Shown: positions 17,696 through 27,194, counted from the stretch's first letter. The stretch is DNA of 64,000 nucleotides from Bacillota bacterium (GCA_023388055.1 JAEWGW010000031.1:1-64000), one strand, 5' to 3'. Translations and numbers: made by a program. The notes: a model not told the origin generated them from the letters alone.

Positions 17696-19576
17696 CTACA
17701 CACTCCCGAGCCGCATCTCACCGTTCAGCTCCAACAAATGATCCTCCAGCCGGAGCATTCCCGGCTGTCCCGCGAAGCTGTTCCCATGGGCCTCTACCTG
17801 GCCGCATGCGCGCAGCTCCACCGCCTCCACCGCACCGCCATGGGGCGGATAAGTACCTGACGGCTCCACCCGGTTATCCCGGAACACCAGCCGCGCCAAG
17901 GAATGCCCCCGCACCAGCCCCCGGTCAAAGGTCCGGAACCAGTTGCCCTCAATAATAATCTCCCCGTGGTAATATCCATGACGGGGATCAAGATTCTTCA
18001 CCACCGGATCAATGTCGATTACCGCCTTGCCCCAGCTGGGATAGGCGTAATTGCAATCGCCGAAGCGGTTGTTGCGGATCACAATCCGGCGTGTTGCTCC
18101 GGACTCGAACCAGAAATTCACATCGCCGCAGATTTTGATGCCTGCACCCGGGGCGCTAATGTCATTATCCTCCACCAGCACCTGGCCCGGACTGGTCAAC
18201 AGCAGCCCGCGGGCCCGGTTCTTGCGGACGGTGCAGCCCCGGATCACCACATCCGCCGAACGCTCCCGGTTTTCCACCGCAGCCCCAGGCCCAACCTCAG
18301 CCGGAATCTCTCCGGCAAACACCATCACCAGATACTCCCGGTTCACCCGCTCCACAGCAGCCAGCTCCAGAGTGCCGCAGGCCTGCAGGGTTTTCCCGCT
18401 GATAAAGGTGAGACACTCCCCCGCCTTCGCGATCTCAATCCCCTGCTGCTGCCCATGCACCAGCCGGACCAGGAGCGTATCCGATGCCAGCCGCCGGACA
18501 ATACTGCCATAGATGCCGTGAATATTGCACGGATCATCCAACTGGTACTCCAACAAACACTCCGTCAGTGACACCGTCCCGCTGCAATACACAAAATGAG
18601 TGGCATCCGCTTTTGTGCTGTATACCCTTGATGTCCCAGGCCGCAGCGTTACTTGAAACCGGTGCAGACTAACATCCCTGCTGTTCTGGGCGATCACTCC
18701 CATACCCAGCGTATGGTAGAGGGTCACATCCTCCAGCCGTACACCGCTGCAACCCGATATAGCGATTGCCGGATGGTCCCGCAGCCCGCAGCGGAAGATC
18801 ATCTTGTTGCCGTTTACCGGGCGCCGTGCGGACCGGTTTCCCGTATACCGGATCACACCTGGCCCCCGCTCCTCTACACTCAAGACGCCGTAGCTGTCAT
18901 AGCTCCACTGGTCTGCACTTCCATATGCCGTCGCACGTTTAAGCGGATCAAACTCCAGCAGTCCCCAGACGTTACGCTCCCAGCCTTCACCGTGAAACAC
19001 CAGTTTTCCATCAGCCACCCGGCAGCTGTAGCCATCATCCAGTGCAATGTCGAACCAATCCTCACCCGATGCTGTGACTGTTCCTTGGCCCATCATGGGA
19101 ATGTCCCAATCCACCTTGAAGCCGGTGAGCCGCACATGTTCACAATCCTCCAACCAGAAAGGAATGATCAGCGAATGAAAAATAAACTCCGCTCCTGCAG
19201 CCTCCAGCGTGAAATTCTTCATCCCCTGCAACGGAAACGCCACACGGCGGCTGCCATCATTATCATGGTTTGAAATGGTAAAGATCCCTTCATAAGCCAG
19301 CTCCGGCCAAAAGTCATAACGTCCCGGAGGAAACCACAGAACTGCTTCCGGTAAGGTACGGCAATGCAGAATGGCCCCGTACACGGCCAAGGCCTGATCC
19401 TCCCCGGTATCCGGCACAATACCGAAGTCCGTTACATCCACCACCCGGGATTTATCCGGATCGGCCGGCTTGTTTATAATCTCTGTATCTACTGCTTTCC
19501 GTTGAGCCGGCATGCCAGTTATGCCATCTGCATCTGCTGCTTCCTTCACGAGTTGCTCCCGTTTTATATCAGCCAA
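17696..19576 (-). CDS. GH110-like alpha-1,3-galactosidase (beta-helix)
   Basis: About 626 residues. A pectate-lyase-3-like opening (DVTDFGIVPDTGEDQAL near 50) is followed by a long parallel beta-helix. The strongest family mark is TKADATHFVYC followed by YQLDDPCNIHGIY near residues 330-358, which recalls the LDD-x-x-N-x-HG region of GH110 alpha-1,3-galactosidases. It has no signal peptide, so it would act on imported oligosaccharides. A GGGGGA site lies 6 bases before a TTG at 19576, which I prefer over the GTG at 19597 that lacks a site. GH110 is the best guess; the substrate needs testing. Confidence 0.65.
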   Translation of the reverse strand: MADIKREQLVKEAADADGITGMPAQRKAVDTEIINKPADPDKSRVVDVTDFGIVPDTGEDQALAVYGAILHCRTLPEAVLWFPPGRYDFWPELAYEGIFTISNHDNDGSRRVAFPLQGMKNFTLEAAGAEFIFHSLIIPFWLEDCEHVRLTGFKVDWDIPMMGQGTVTASGEDWFDIALDDGYSCRVADGKLVFHGEGWERNVWGLLEFDPLKRATAYGSADQWSYDSYGVLSVEERGPGVIRYTGNRSARRPVNGNKMIFRCGLRDHPAIAISGCSGVRLEDVTLYHTLGMGVIAQNSRDVSLHRFQVTLRPGTSRVYSTKADATHFVYCSGTVSLTECLLEYQLDDPCNIHGIYGSIVRRLASDTLLVRLVHGQQQGIEIAKAGECLTFISGKTLQACGTLELAAVERVNREYLVMVFAGEIPAEVGPGAAVENRERSADVVIRGCTVRKNRARGLLLTSPGQVLVEDNDISAPGAGIKICGDVNFWFESGATRRIVIRNNRFGDCNYAYPSWGKAVIDIDPVVKNLDPRHGYYHGEIIIEGNWFRTFDRGLVRGHSLARLVFRDNRVEPSGTYPPHGGAVEAVELRACGQVEAHGNSFAGQPGMLRLEDHLLELNGEMRLGSV

Positions 19577-19830
19577 CGTGTATCCCCCAATCCGCACGGA
19601 CTAACTGCTGTGTCTCCCCTTCACTATAACCCGCCACGGGAGTGTCTCTCCTGTACGAAATTTGCGCAGACATGTGTGAAATTGCAGGAATGGTGTGAAA
19701 AAACAGCATCGGAATCTATTTCTTCATCAGAGTACCGTTTCACCCCGTTGAAGTGAAAACCGGCATTATTCTGTTATACTTCTCGTAGAGAACCATTATC
19801 TGTTCAAGTCAATCTGAGGAGACGTTGCAC

Positions 19831-21609
19831 ATGAATACCAGCGAAAAGCTTAGTCAACTGCGAGTTTGGATGGAGAAGGAAGGCATCGATGCCTGTCTGG
19901 TGCCCAGCGCCGACGCTCACATGAGCGAATATGTGGGTGAGCATTGGAAAAGCAGACAGTGGATTACCGGCTTCACCGGTTCGGCCGGAACCGCGGTGAT
20001 TGCCCGGGAGGATGCGGGCTTATGGACCGACGGCAGATACTTTATTCAAGCAGCGAACCAGTTGGAGGGCAGCGGCATCCGGCTCTTCAAAATGGGTGAG
20101 ATTGGTGTGCAAAGCCATGAGGAATGGCTGGCAGAGATCCTTCCCCAAGGCGGCTGTTTGGCTGTGGATGGCAGAAGCCTATCGGTGAGTGCCTTCAATA
20201 AATTGTCCGCCCTGCTGGCAGACAAGTCGGTGAGCATCCGCACGGATTTGGATCCGGTTGGAGCAGTATGGTCAGACCGGCCTGCTATTCCCGCTGACAA
20301 GCTCTACATACATGATGCCGTCTATGCAGGCAAAACCCGGCTCGAGAAGCTGGCGGAGATCCGCCAAGCTATGAAGGCCCGCCGTGCCGACTTCTATCTG
20401 CTGCCGGTGCTGGATGAAATCTGCTGGCTGTTTAATATCCGGGGCAATGATATTCCCCATAATCCTTATGTGACCGCATATGCCGTGATCGGCGAACAAG
20501 CGGCTTACCTCTTCGTTGAACCGCACAAGGTTGGCCAAGCGGAACGGGAGCTTCTTTTGAAGGATGGCATTCATATGGAAGGGTATGGGGAGATTTACAG
20601 CTTCCTGAGCAAGCTGGACGATCACACCTCCATCCTTCTGGACCCGGAGAAAACCAATGCCAGCCTCTATCGCGCCATTGCCACGTCTGCACGGAAAATC
20701 ATCTCCGAAGGACTGGTCACTCCGGTCAAAGCCATCAAAAATGAAGTGGAAATCCGCAACATCCGGGATTCCTATATCAAGGACGCAGTGGCGCTGGTCA
20801 AGCTGTTCAAGTGGCTGAAGGAAACTGTACCGCAGCAGGACGTAACCGAAACCGACGCAGATTTGAAGGGACTGGAATTCCGCAAGGAGCTGCCGCTGTT
20901 CGTTGATCTGAGCTTCTCCACTATTTCCGCCTATGGTGATCACGCTGCTATGATGCATTACCGGGCTCTGCCGGATGCTCAATATACCCTGAAGAATGAA
21001 GGATTTTATCTGTTGGATTCCGGTTCGCATTTCCTGAACGGCACCACGGACATCACCCGCACCCTTGCCTTGGGCAAGCTGACAGATGAACAGATCAGGG
21101 ACTTTACGCTGGTGCTGAAATCGGTCATTGCCTTATCTACTGCCAAGTTCCTGTATGGCACCACCGGCTCCCAGCTGGATGTGCTGGCCCGCAGGCCCTT
21201 ATGGGACAACGGATTGGACTACAAATGCGGCACCGGCCACGGAGTCGGCTATTTCTCCAATGTCCATGAGGAGCCCCACCGCTTCAGCCAAAAGCTGCTG
21301 AACGTAAGGCTGGAGCCCGGCATGAGCATCACCGTAGAACCCGGTGTCTATAAGGAAGGCCGTCACGGCATCCGCACCGAGAATACGCTTCTGGTCATCC
21401 GGGACGAAACCACGGAGTTCGGCTCCTTCCTGCGTTTTGAAACCCTGTGCTTCCTGCCCATCGACCGGAATGCCATTGATGTTTCACTTCTCTCCCCCTT
21501 CGAGCTGGAGTGGATCAATGCCTACCATCAGCAGGTGTACGATAAGCTGTCCGTCCATCTGGATGATGCCCACAAGGAATGGCTCAAGCGGGAAACCGCT
21601 GCGCTCTAA
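19831..21609 (+). CDS. Xaa-Pro aminopeptidase (M24B, aminopeptidase P)
   Basis: A 592-residue cytosolic peptidase of the long three-domain form (two creatinase-like N-terminal domains, then the pita-bread domain). The five metal ligands are visible: Asp in LLDSGSHF near 395, Asp in TTDITRT near 406, His in GTGHGVGYF near 467, Glu in VEPGVY near 502 and Glu in RTENTLL near 516. It removes the N-terminal residue before proline. The GAGGAG site fits ATG 19831 better than the TTG six bases upstream. It is transcribed alone on the plus strand. Confidence 0.92.
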   Translation: MNTSEKLSQLRVWMEKEGIDACLVPSADAHMSEYVGEHWKSRQWITGFTGSAGTAVIAREDAGLWTDGRYFIQAANQLEGSGIRLFKMGEIGVQSHEEWLAEILPQGGCLAVDGRSLSVSAFNKLSALLADKSVSIRTDLDPVGAVWSDRPAIPADKLYIHDAVYAGKTRLEKLAEIRQAMKARRADFYLLPVLDEICWLFNIRGNDIPHNPYVTAYAVIGEQAAYLFVEPHKVGQAERELLLKDGIHMEGYGEIYSFLSKLDDHTSILLDPEKTNASLYRAIATSARKIISEGLVTPVKAIKNEVEIRNIRDSYIKDAVALVKLFKWLKETVPQQDVTETDADLKGLEFRKELPLFVDLSFSTISAYGDHAAMMHYRALPDAQYTLKNEGFYLLDSGSHFLNGTTDITRTLALGKLTDEQIRDFTLVLKSVIALSTAKFLYGTTGSQLDVLARRPLWDNGLDYKCGTGHGVGYFSNVHEEPHRFSQKLLNVRLEPGMSITVEPGVYKEGRHGIRTENTLLVIRDETTEFGSFLRFETLCFLPIDRNAIDVSLLSPFELEWINAYHQQVYDKLSVHLDDAHKEWLKRETAAL

Positions 21610-21635
21610 ATCTTCAGCACGATCAGCATGACTAC

Positions 21636-21676
21636 GAAAAACAGACCGTCCGCTTCTGCAGATGGTCTGTTTTTGA
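21636..21676. terminator. Bidirectional terminator between convergent genes
   Basis: AAACAGACCGTC and GATGGTCTGTTT form a 12-bp stem with A and T runs on the two flanks, so it can stop both the aminopeptidase transcript and the acetyltransferase pair coming from the right. Confidence 0.85.
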
Positions 21677-21681
21677 TACGC

Positions 21682-22191
21682 TCACACCTTATGTTTACTG
21701 TACAAACAGGTCAGCACATCCCTGTTTCTTGTGTTGATAAACTCCTTCTCCAGCAACATTCCCAGTTTAATGGCCACCTTGCGGGAGGAACTGTGGTTCG
21801 CCGGCATATTGGCGCACAGCCGCGGCAGCTGCAGATTCTCAAAACCATACCTCATGATTTCTGCAGCAGCCTCTCCTCCATAACCACGTCCCCAATATTT
21901 GGCATGGATAATGTAGCCCAGGTCATATTCCTGCTTGCCATCTATGTCCTGGCTCACAATGCCCGCATCCCCAATCAGTTCCCCTGTTTCCTTCAAAAAA
22001 ATACCGCACCGGCCCATACCATCCCCATATTCTGCAATGCCTCTATGGTGAATCCAATCCTCCACCTGAGACAGGCTGAACGGCTTTGGCCAGAAGGCCA
22101 TCGTCTCCGGGTCGGACAAAACGCCGTACAGCTTTTGGACATCCTCTGGCGTGTAGGGCCGGATGATTAACCGTTGGCTTTCCAGAAACAT
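21682..22191 (-). CDS. GNAT acetyltransferase (RimJ/RimL-like)
   Basis: A 169-residue N-acetyltransferase. It has the RLIIRPYTPEDV start typical of the RimJ/RimL group, GYIIHAKYWGRGYGGEAA near 90-108 with the acetyl-CoA pyrophosphate loop, and NHSSSRKVAIKLGM near 132. AAAGGAG precedes ATG 22191. It follows a second GNAT gene by 23 bases, so the two form an operon. The acceptor substrate is unknown. Confidence 0.85.
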   Translation of the reverse strand: MFLESQRLIIRPYTPEDVQKLYGVLSDPETMAFWPKPFSLSQVEDWIHHRGIAEYGDGMGRCGIFLKETGELIGDAGIVSQDIDGKQEYDLGYIIHAKYWGRGYGGEAAAEIMRYGFENLQLPRLCANMPANHSSSRKVAIKLGMLLEKEFINTRNRDVLTCLYSKHKV

Positions 22192-22214
22192 ATTAGTTCT
22201 CCTTTGTCGCTTCT

Positions 22215-22739
22215 TCAAACATACTCACTCTCGAGAATGGAGTACAGGTAAGAATCCTGCCACTTCCCATTTTTCATAAAATGCTCCCTTAAGTGGCCCT
22301 CCCGTTTCATGCCTATGTTCTCCATTACCGTATAGGAGCCGGTATTCTCCGGCCGGCAGGTAGCATAAATCCGGTGGAGCTTCAATTCCCGGAAGCCAAA
22401 CTCCAGCATGGAACGGGCCGTTTCTGTGGCGATGCCTTTGCCCCAGTGGGCTTTGGAGATGTTATACCCAAGCTCGGCATTGGATTTTTCCGCTTTGAGA
22501 CAGCAATTCCCCACTACCTCACCGGTTGATATATCGACAATGACCATTTCATAAGTTGTCCGGGGCAGCTGGAATTGGCTTTGAATAGCAGCATCAACAA
22601 ATTGCCTGGTCTGCTCTTCAGTATTTGGCCCCCAAAATGTATAGCGGGTTACCTCTTCGTCAGAGCAGTAGATATGAATCTGAAGCCAATCCTCTTCAAC
22701 AAAATCCCTCAGCAGGAACCTTTCCGTAGCCAGCCTCAA
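22215..22739 (-). CDS. GNAT acetyltransferase (RimJ/RimL-like)
   Basis: A 174-residue N-acetyltransferase. It begins ATERFLLRDF, with ELGYNISKAHWGKGIATETA near 92-111 holding the acetyl-CoA loop and RPENTGSYTVMENIGM near 133. I place the start at a TTG at 22739 because an AGGAGGAGGG site stands just before it and the protein then begins where relatives begin; the frame remains open upstream to 22826. It is paired with the next GNAT, which is clearly related in sequence but not a close copy. Confidence 0.8.
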   Translation of the reverse strand: MRLATERFLLRDFVEEDWLQIHIYCSDEEVTRYTFWGPNTEEQTRQFVDAAIQSQFQLPRTTYEMVIVDISTGEVVGNCCLKAEKSNAELGYNISKAHWGKGIATETARSMLEFGFRELKLHRIYATCRPENTGSYTVMENIGMKREGHLREHFMKNGKWQDSYLYSILESEYV

Positions 22740-22821
22740 AAATCTCCCTCCTCCTGATCCGTTCTCACATGTTTCCACTATAAACCAGTCATTCCCGCTT
22801 CGTACAGGAATTTTTGAATAT

Positions 22822-22862
22822 AACAAAACAGCCCGCTCTTCTAGAAAACGAAGAACAGGCTG
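22822..22862 (-). terminator. Rho-independent terminator of the PL3 pectate lyase gene
   Basis: Minus-strand stem CAGCCTGTTCTTC and GAAGAGCGGGCTG with small mismatches, followed by TTTTGTT. It lies 33 bases after the stop at 22896. Confidence 0.8.
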
Positions 22863-22895
22863 CCCATGTCATTTGATGACGGCTAAGTTAAAAAC

Positions 22896-23564
22896 TTAAT
22901 ATTTGGTATTCCCCGACTGGCTGGTTTTACCGCTGGCAAAACCCTTGAACAATGTAGGAACGTTATGATAGCGGGTATTGGTAATTTTTGCGGAGCTGGA
23001 GCTGCTGTCCGTCCGGAAGATGGAATCCTTCACGTCGGAGATATCCGAGTTATCCAGCGTAAATACAACCGTATATGACGTGCCCCCATTCTGCCGGGCC
23101 AGCTTGCCGATATCGTTGGCCTTGAAATTTTTAATGTTAATGGTGCCGGACGCATTCATCTGGAACACCTTGTCATAGGCCTTGTACGCTCCGCCGCCTG
23201 TAATATTCACAGTGCCGGAGGATTTCAGCGTAAGGGCATCCTCCCCTACATCCAGCCAGGTGACATTCGAGATGGTGGCGTTTCCATATACATGTACGCC
23301 ATCAGCAGCCGGGGCGCCAATATAGACATTTTTTAGAGTTGCGTTATTTTCCAGACGGAAGATGGGCTTCTGGTTTTCAGCCTGACTGCCGTCGCCTAGC
23401 GTACTGGGATTGGCTACATAGGTTTGACCCTTGCCATCGAAGGTTTCTCCGGCTTTTACCAATATGGTGCTGTTGACCACATTGGGTGCTGCGCTTGCGG
23501 AATGAACCCCGATGCTGAGAAACACCAAACATGCGGATAACATCATGACTAACCATTTTTTCAA
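22896..23564 (-). CDS. Secreted pectate lyase, polysaccharide lyase family 3
   Basis: A 222-residue protein with signal peptide (cleavage near VHSASAAPN). The mature part of about 195 residues is a small single-domain beta-helix. It shows the PL3 pattern: VKAGETFDGKG near 37, LKNVYIGAPAADGVHVYG near 76, WLDVGEDALTLK near 98 and KAYDKVFQMNASG near 118. Members cleave polygalacturonate with calcium. The start is TTG 23564 with a modest GGCAGGAA site. It stands alone with its own terminator, outside the main pectin operon, and is much smaller than the PL1 lyase. Confidence 0.9.
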   Translation of the reverse strand: MKKWLVMMLSACLVFLSIGVHSASAAPNVVNSTILVKAGETFDGKGQTYVANPSTLGDGSQAENQKPIFRLENNATLKNVYIGAPAADGVHVYGNATISNVTWLDVGEDALTLKSSGTVNITGGGAYKAYDKVFQMNASGTINIKNFKANDIGKLARQNGGTSYTVVFTLDNSDISDVKDSIFRTDSSSSSAKITNTRYHNVPTLFKGFASGKTSQSGNTKY

Positions 23565-23779
23565 TGGACATTCCTGCCTTTCAATCCGATTTTTTCTGAT
23601 TCACGTGTGCATGTACCGGGGGATTCCCGACCATGTTTTGCAGCAGCTGCAAAATGTGCACCTTTTACACTGCTGGTTCATATCTATTCCTATTCAGAAC
23701 TTGACAGAACAGGTTTTTATGTAATTTTAATACAATACACGGGAAAGGAATCAAAACTTTGATTTATTTGTCCCTTCAG

Positions 23780-24310
23780 CTATTTTTTCCGGAAAGAGCT
23801 TGAAGTATAGGTTACGACGATCTCTCCTTTTCCCCGCACGTAACGCAGATGCCAGGGCAGGAAAAAGAAGAAAAACAAAAAATACAAGGGAATGGAGTAC
23901 CAGACCTGCCATCCCTTCTGCGTAAAGAATCCAACCGCCACCAGCCAGTATTCCAGAGCAACGGCCAGCAGCGTAAAGCCGATGCTCATGGCCCACTTTA
24001 TGGTCGGCTTGTAGAAATTCAAGAATAACAAGGACATGCTGGACGGTGCGAAGGTAAATACGATAATATCGGCAATACCACCGATGGAGGGGTCTCCAGA
24101 ATCAAGTAGATCCAGTTGGAAAAATAATACAATATTACCTAATCATGCTGCCGTTGAGATTATTCCGAAGGTCACGTAATATTCCCGCCAAGTCAATTTT
24201 CGTTTGAAAAGAAGTGCTAACAGAAGGAGCAAAGCGCCTGTACCGTATACTACCCAAGCCCCTTTGGCATGAAGATCCAAACGCTTTATGACCTCTGACC
24301 AATATTCCAC
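23780..24310 (-). pseudogene. CBO0543-like multi-pass membrane protein interrupted by one in-frame TGA
   Basis: Read from GTG 24310, which has an AGAGGTGATG site, the frame gives VEYWSEVIKRLDLHAKG and continues through hydrophobic segments to a TGA at codon 56 (24145..24143). The same frame then runs on without another stop to 23780, adding LGNIVLFFQLDLLDSG, more membrane segments and a basic tail: 176 codons in all. Apart from that one codon it looks like a normal four- or five-helix membrane protein resembling the CBO0543 group of Bacillota. A downstream ATG at 24037 could only make the last two thirds. Either a true nonsense mutation or a base-calling error. Confidence 0.65.
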
Positions 24311-24600
24311 CCATCATCACCTCTGCACCTTTTAATATTACTATGGGCATTTTAGGTAATATTTATAATAAGGGGGGAATAAGAAAAGACGGCAGCAATG
24401 GGATATTGACTTCTTCCAGCACTGTTAAAACAGCATTAATAATCATTTTAGGCATTTTTTGCCATATGGACTTGCAGCGAAAGTCTGCCACATTTTACTT
24501 GGACTTGGTTCCGCTACTTGGATAGCAAGGATAATGGAAACACAGTGGCGAATAAGGTGAATCAGATAAAAGTAAATCTTCGACATTTGAGGAAGGGTAG

Positions 24601-25110
24601 GTGGCTGACATCATCGACAATTTTTATCGACATATGGGGGTCTATGGAATTTGCGTGGTTAATAGCTCTCTTTTAGTTATTCGAAAAATTTTAGGTCCCT
24701 ACTCAGGGAAATATGATTTGCCTGGTGGTCGGTTAGAAAAGATGGAAACCTTAGAGCAAGGAATCACAAGAGAGCTCCGGGAAGAAACAGGACATACAGT
24801 TAGAAATGTTAATAATATTGGGGTTAGTGATTTTACTGTGACGTGGACATTACATGATCATACAGTAGAAAATTTACATCATATTGCAATTTTATATGAA
24901 GTTGATGTTGATTTAGAAGAGATACCTGATACTGTTGAATCGTTCGAAGGACAAGATTCAAACGGGGCTATTTGGCTCGCTCTTGATGAAGTAACTTCTA
25001 CCAATTCATCGCCCCTCGTATTGCAGGCTATTAAATGGATACGTACTGGGACGATTCCTGTTACGAGTAGTTCATTTGATTTCAGCAAACCGCCTAACAA
25101 CCCAAAATAG
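24601..25110 (+). CDS. Nudix hydrolase
   Basis: A 169-residue protein. The Nudix box is canonical: GGRLEKMETLEQGITRELRE, then ETGH, at about residues 42-64. It starts at a GTG at 24601 with GAGGAAGG upstream; ATG codon 12 is a possible alternative. It is visibly more AT-rich than the pectin genes. A terminator follows directly. The substrate is unknown. Confidence 0.8.
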   Translation: MADIIDNFYRHMGVYGICVVNSSLLVIRKILGPYSGKYDLPGGRLEKMETLEQGITRELREETGHTVRNVNNIGVSDFTVTWTLHDHTVENLHHIAILYEVDVDLEEIPDTVESFEGQDSNGAIWLALDEVTSTNSSPLVLQAIKWIRTGTIPVTSSSFDFSKPPNNPK

Positions 25111-25124
25111 GCGGTTTGCTTATG
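25087..25124 (+). terminator. Rho-independent terminator of the Nudix gene
   Basis: AAACCGCC and GGCGGTTT form an 8-bp stem with a 15-base loop, followed by GCTTATG. The stem overlaps the last codons of the gene. Confidence 0.7.
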
Positions 25125-25161
25125 ACCTCTAATCAACAATGAGCTTTAAATAGCCTTGTCT

Positions 25162-25653
25162 TTAAAAAATGCCCCCATTTTCCATATGGGTCTTATTCAC
25201 AAAATCCATGTGGTATAATTTTTCCCAATGATTGATGTTTAAGGTTCCCTTCGTAAGATGGATGGCTAAAATGCAGCAATTTTCGTCTTTTTCGTTGTTG
25301 GCCATATCGTACCATTCAGAAAACGCTGTACGGAGCTTGGTTCTGATTTCGGCGTTATTGGGATCTAGCACCCAACCCAGGTTTTCTGCTCTTCCACTGG
25401 CCGTAAACATCTCTAAACAACCTGCAACCGATACCTCCGAGTTGTTTGCGATTTGCTGCATTTTGTTTGACTTGCTGTAGGTAACTACATAGAAGGTGCC
25501 GTCCTCGTAATAGGCGTCCACACTGCGGACAACCGGGCGGTGCATCCCGTTGGTACCTGGCTCCCGTGCAATCGTCGCAAGGGAAATAACATTGTCTTTG
25601 CCATTGCCGAACTTTTCTTCGATTAATTGTAACCCTTCTTCAAAATTGCTCAT
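25162..25653 (-). CDS. Pyridoxamine 5'-phosphate oxidase-like (general stress) protein
   Basis: A 163-residue split-barrel flavin-binding-type protein. Its features are FGNGKDNVISLATI near 15-28, RPVVRSVDAYYEDGTFYVVT near 40-58 and YSKSNKMQQIANNSEVSV, the usual layout of the PNPOx-like general-stress group. GGAGGAG precedes ATG 25653. It is 38 bases after coaW. The reaction is unknown; members bind FMN, F420 or haem. Confidence 0.75.
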   Translation of the reverse strand: MSNFEEGLQLIEEKFGNGKDNVISLATIAREPGTNGMHRPVVRSVDAYYEDGTFYVVTYSKSNKMQQIANNSEVSVAGCLEMFTASGRAENLGWVLDPNNAEIRTKLRTAFSEWYDMANNEKDENCCILAIHLTKGTLNINHWEKLYHMDFVNKTHMENGGIF

Positions 25654-25691
25654 TGAATCTCCTCCAGCATTCATTTTCGTATAGGTATTTC

Positions 25692-26510
25692 TTATACCTC
25701 TAACGATAACAACGCCCCGATCGCTCCGCTGTACTCCCCGTTATCCAACAGGATGGGAGTTCCGCCCCGCAGAATGGTGTAATCCACCACGACCTTCTTC
25801 AACAGATCATTCCCGATGAAGGATGATCCGATATAGACCACGGAGGAAACGCCGTATTGCAGGGCTGCGTGTACACTTACGGTTGTGACGGTTTCCCCCA
25901 CCAGCCCGATGACAGAGGCCAGCAAATCGGATGGATTCAACTCCTCAGGAGAATGGGGGATATGGCCGAAATTACTCGCCGTCAAGTCGCCGGGAATCGG
26001 CGGCACCGCCCCTTCATAAATATGGCTGACCTTGAGATCCACCTTCTCGCGCATTCCGTGGGGAGCCTCTTGGACAATCTCGCCGAACTCCCCTGCCCCG
26101 GTCAGGAGCTTGGATAACCCCAGCATCGTTCCTCCCCCAACTCCCGTTCCGCCGATCCGGAAGTGCTCCTCCGGTTTCACAATATGTATGGAGGTGCCGG
26201 TTCCCACATTGGTCAGCACGAATTCCGTTGGAGCGTTCTCCGTTTCCTGCAGCAGCCGGAGCACCCCCTTGCAGGTGGCTTCGAACTCTACAATTTGCTT
26301 GACGCTTTGCTCCAGGCGCTTTTGGAGCACCTCGCTTTTCCCGCCCGTGACACAATACTCTGCATGGGGAAAATGCTGCTTCAGCCAATCCACAGCCTTC
26401 GCCATCTGCCGGGTCGGAAACTTGATCAACTCCAATTTCCCTTCATCTATGTAGGCAATCTTAATCAGCGTTCCACCTGCATCAATTCCAATTTGAGTTA
26501 TAGCATTCAA
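25692..26510 (-). CDS. coaW: Type II pantothenate kinase
   Basis: A 272-residue ASKHA-fold kinase that phosphorylates pantothenate, the first step of coenzyme A synthesis. The phosphate-binding GIDAGGTLIK is at residues 8-17, LTNVGTGTSI near 99-108, GGTGVGGGTMLGL near 119-131 and VVYIGSSFIGN near 225. Length and motifs match the CoaW form found in staphylococci and Bacillus/Paenibacillus. It starts at TTG 26510 with AGGAGGG upstream. A TTCGGAGC/GCTCCGAA inverted repeat at 26539-26570 lies in its leader. Confidence 0.9.
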   Translation of the reverse strand: MNAITQIGIDAGGTLIKIAYIDEGKLELIKFPTRQMAKAVDWLKQHFPHAEYCVTGGKSEVLQKRLEQSVKQIVEFEATCKGVLRLLQETENAPTEFVLTNVGTGTSIHIVKPEEHFRIGGTGVGGGTMLGLSKLLTGAGEFGEIVQEAPHGMREKVDLKVSHIYEGAVPPIPGDLTASNFGHIPHSPEELNPSDLLASVIGLVGETVTTVSVHAALQYGVSSVVYIGSSFIGNDLLKKVVVDYTILRGGTPILLDNGEYSGAIGALLSLEV

Positions 26511-26538
26511 GTTAGATCCCTCCTGGTGTCATAGAAGC

Positions 26539-26570
26539 TTCGGAGCCGCGGCGCTTAATAACGCTCCGAA
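26539..26570 (-). other. Inverted repeat in the coaW leader
   Basis: TTCGGAGC (26539-26546) and GCTCCGAA (26563-26570) form a perfect 8-bp stem with a 16-base GC-rich loop, about 30 bases before the coaW start. There is no T run, so it is not a classical terminator. Role unknown. Confidence 0.4.
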
Positions 26571-26651
26571 TCTATTACAACTATAAACCAGTCATATCCG
26601 AAATGGTAGCTCAAATATACATGAATATGGAAATTTCGCACCCTAAAACGG

Positions 26652-27194
26652 TTACAGTTTGGCACGCTGCAAAATCCAATGAACTGCATGCAAAACATCA
26701 TTGGCAATATAATCTGGATCCGTTCCCGCCCATTTCGTCCTAAATTTTGTTAAAGAACCTTCTCCCCAACCGGTACGGACCAGAATTTTAGTGGCACCAA
26801 CAGCGTGCGCAGCCAGCATATCGGTATCCCCTACGTCACCGATCACGGCACATTTTGTCAGATCGAGGCTGTATTGCCGGGCTGCATCAAGCAGCATTCC
26901 CGGCTTTGGCTTGCGGCAATGGCATTCTTCTTCATGGGGGCATATATAGGCCTGGTCGAAACCAAACTGCCTGAACTGCTCCTCAAATTCAGCCACCGTC
27001 GCTTCTCCCCGGGAAATCCGGTACTGATTGGTGATTGCAAATACCGGGACTCCGTTAGCCTTGAGAAGGTCAATGGCCTCCTGGGCCATAGGGTACAACG
27101 AAAAATCCCGGGGATGAATAAAATGCCCGGTTCCTCCAATTGTCCCGTCCCGATCCATAAATACCGCTTGAACACCCAACTTTCTCTCGTTCAT
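26652..27194 (-). CDS. HAD-superfamily hydrolase, GmhB-like phosphatase
   Basis: A 180-residue HAD-IIIA phosphatase. The nucleophile motif MDRDGT is at about 13-18, VFAITNQ is motif II near 51, the zinc loop CPHEEECHC is near 84-92 followed by RKPKPGM, and VIGDVGDTDM near 114 is motif IV. The zinc loop and layout match D,D-heptose-bisphosphate-type phosphatases. The substrate is uncertain. ATG 27194 overlaps the stop of the GNAT-nucleotidyltransferase gene (TGATG), so the two are translationally coupled. Confidence 0.8.
   Translation of the reverse strand: MNERKLGVQAVFMDRDGTIGGTGHFIHPRDFSLYPMAQEAIDLLKANGVPVFAITNQYRISRGEATVAEFEEQFRQFGFDQAYICPHEEECHCRKPKPGMLLDAARQYSLDLTKCAVIGDVGDTDMLAAHAVGATKILVRTGWGEGSLTKFRTKWAGTDPDYIANDVLHAVHWILQRAKL

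Noticed and set aside
24343..24525. A 60-codon plus-strand frame before the Nudix gene
   Set aside because: No ribosome binding site precedes its ATG and the product has no recognisable feature; the area is more likely promoter and leader for the Nudix gene.
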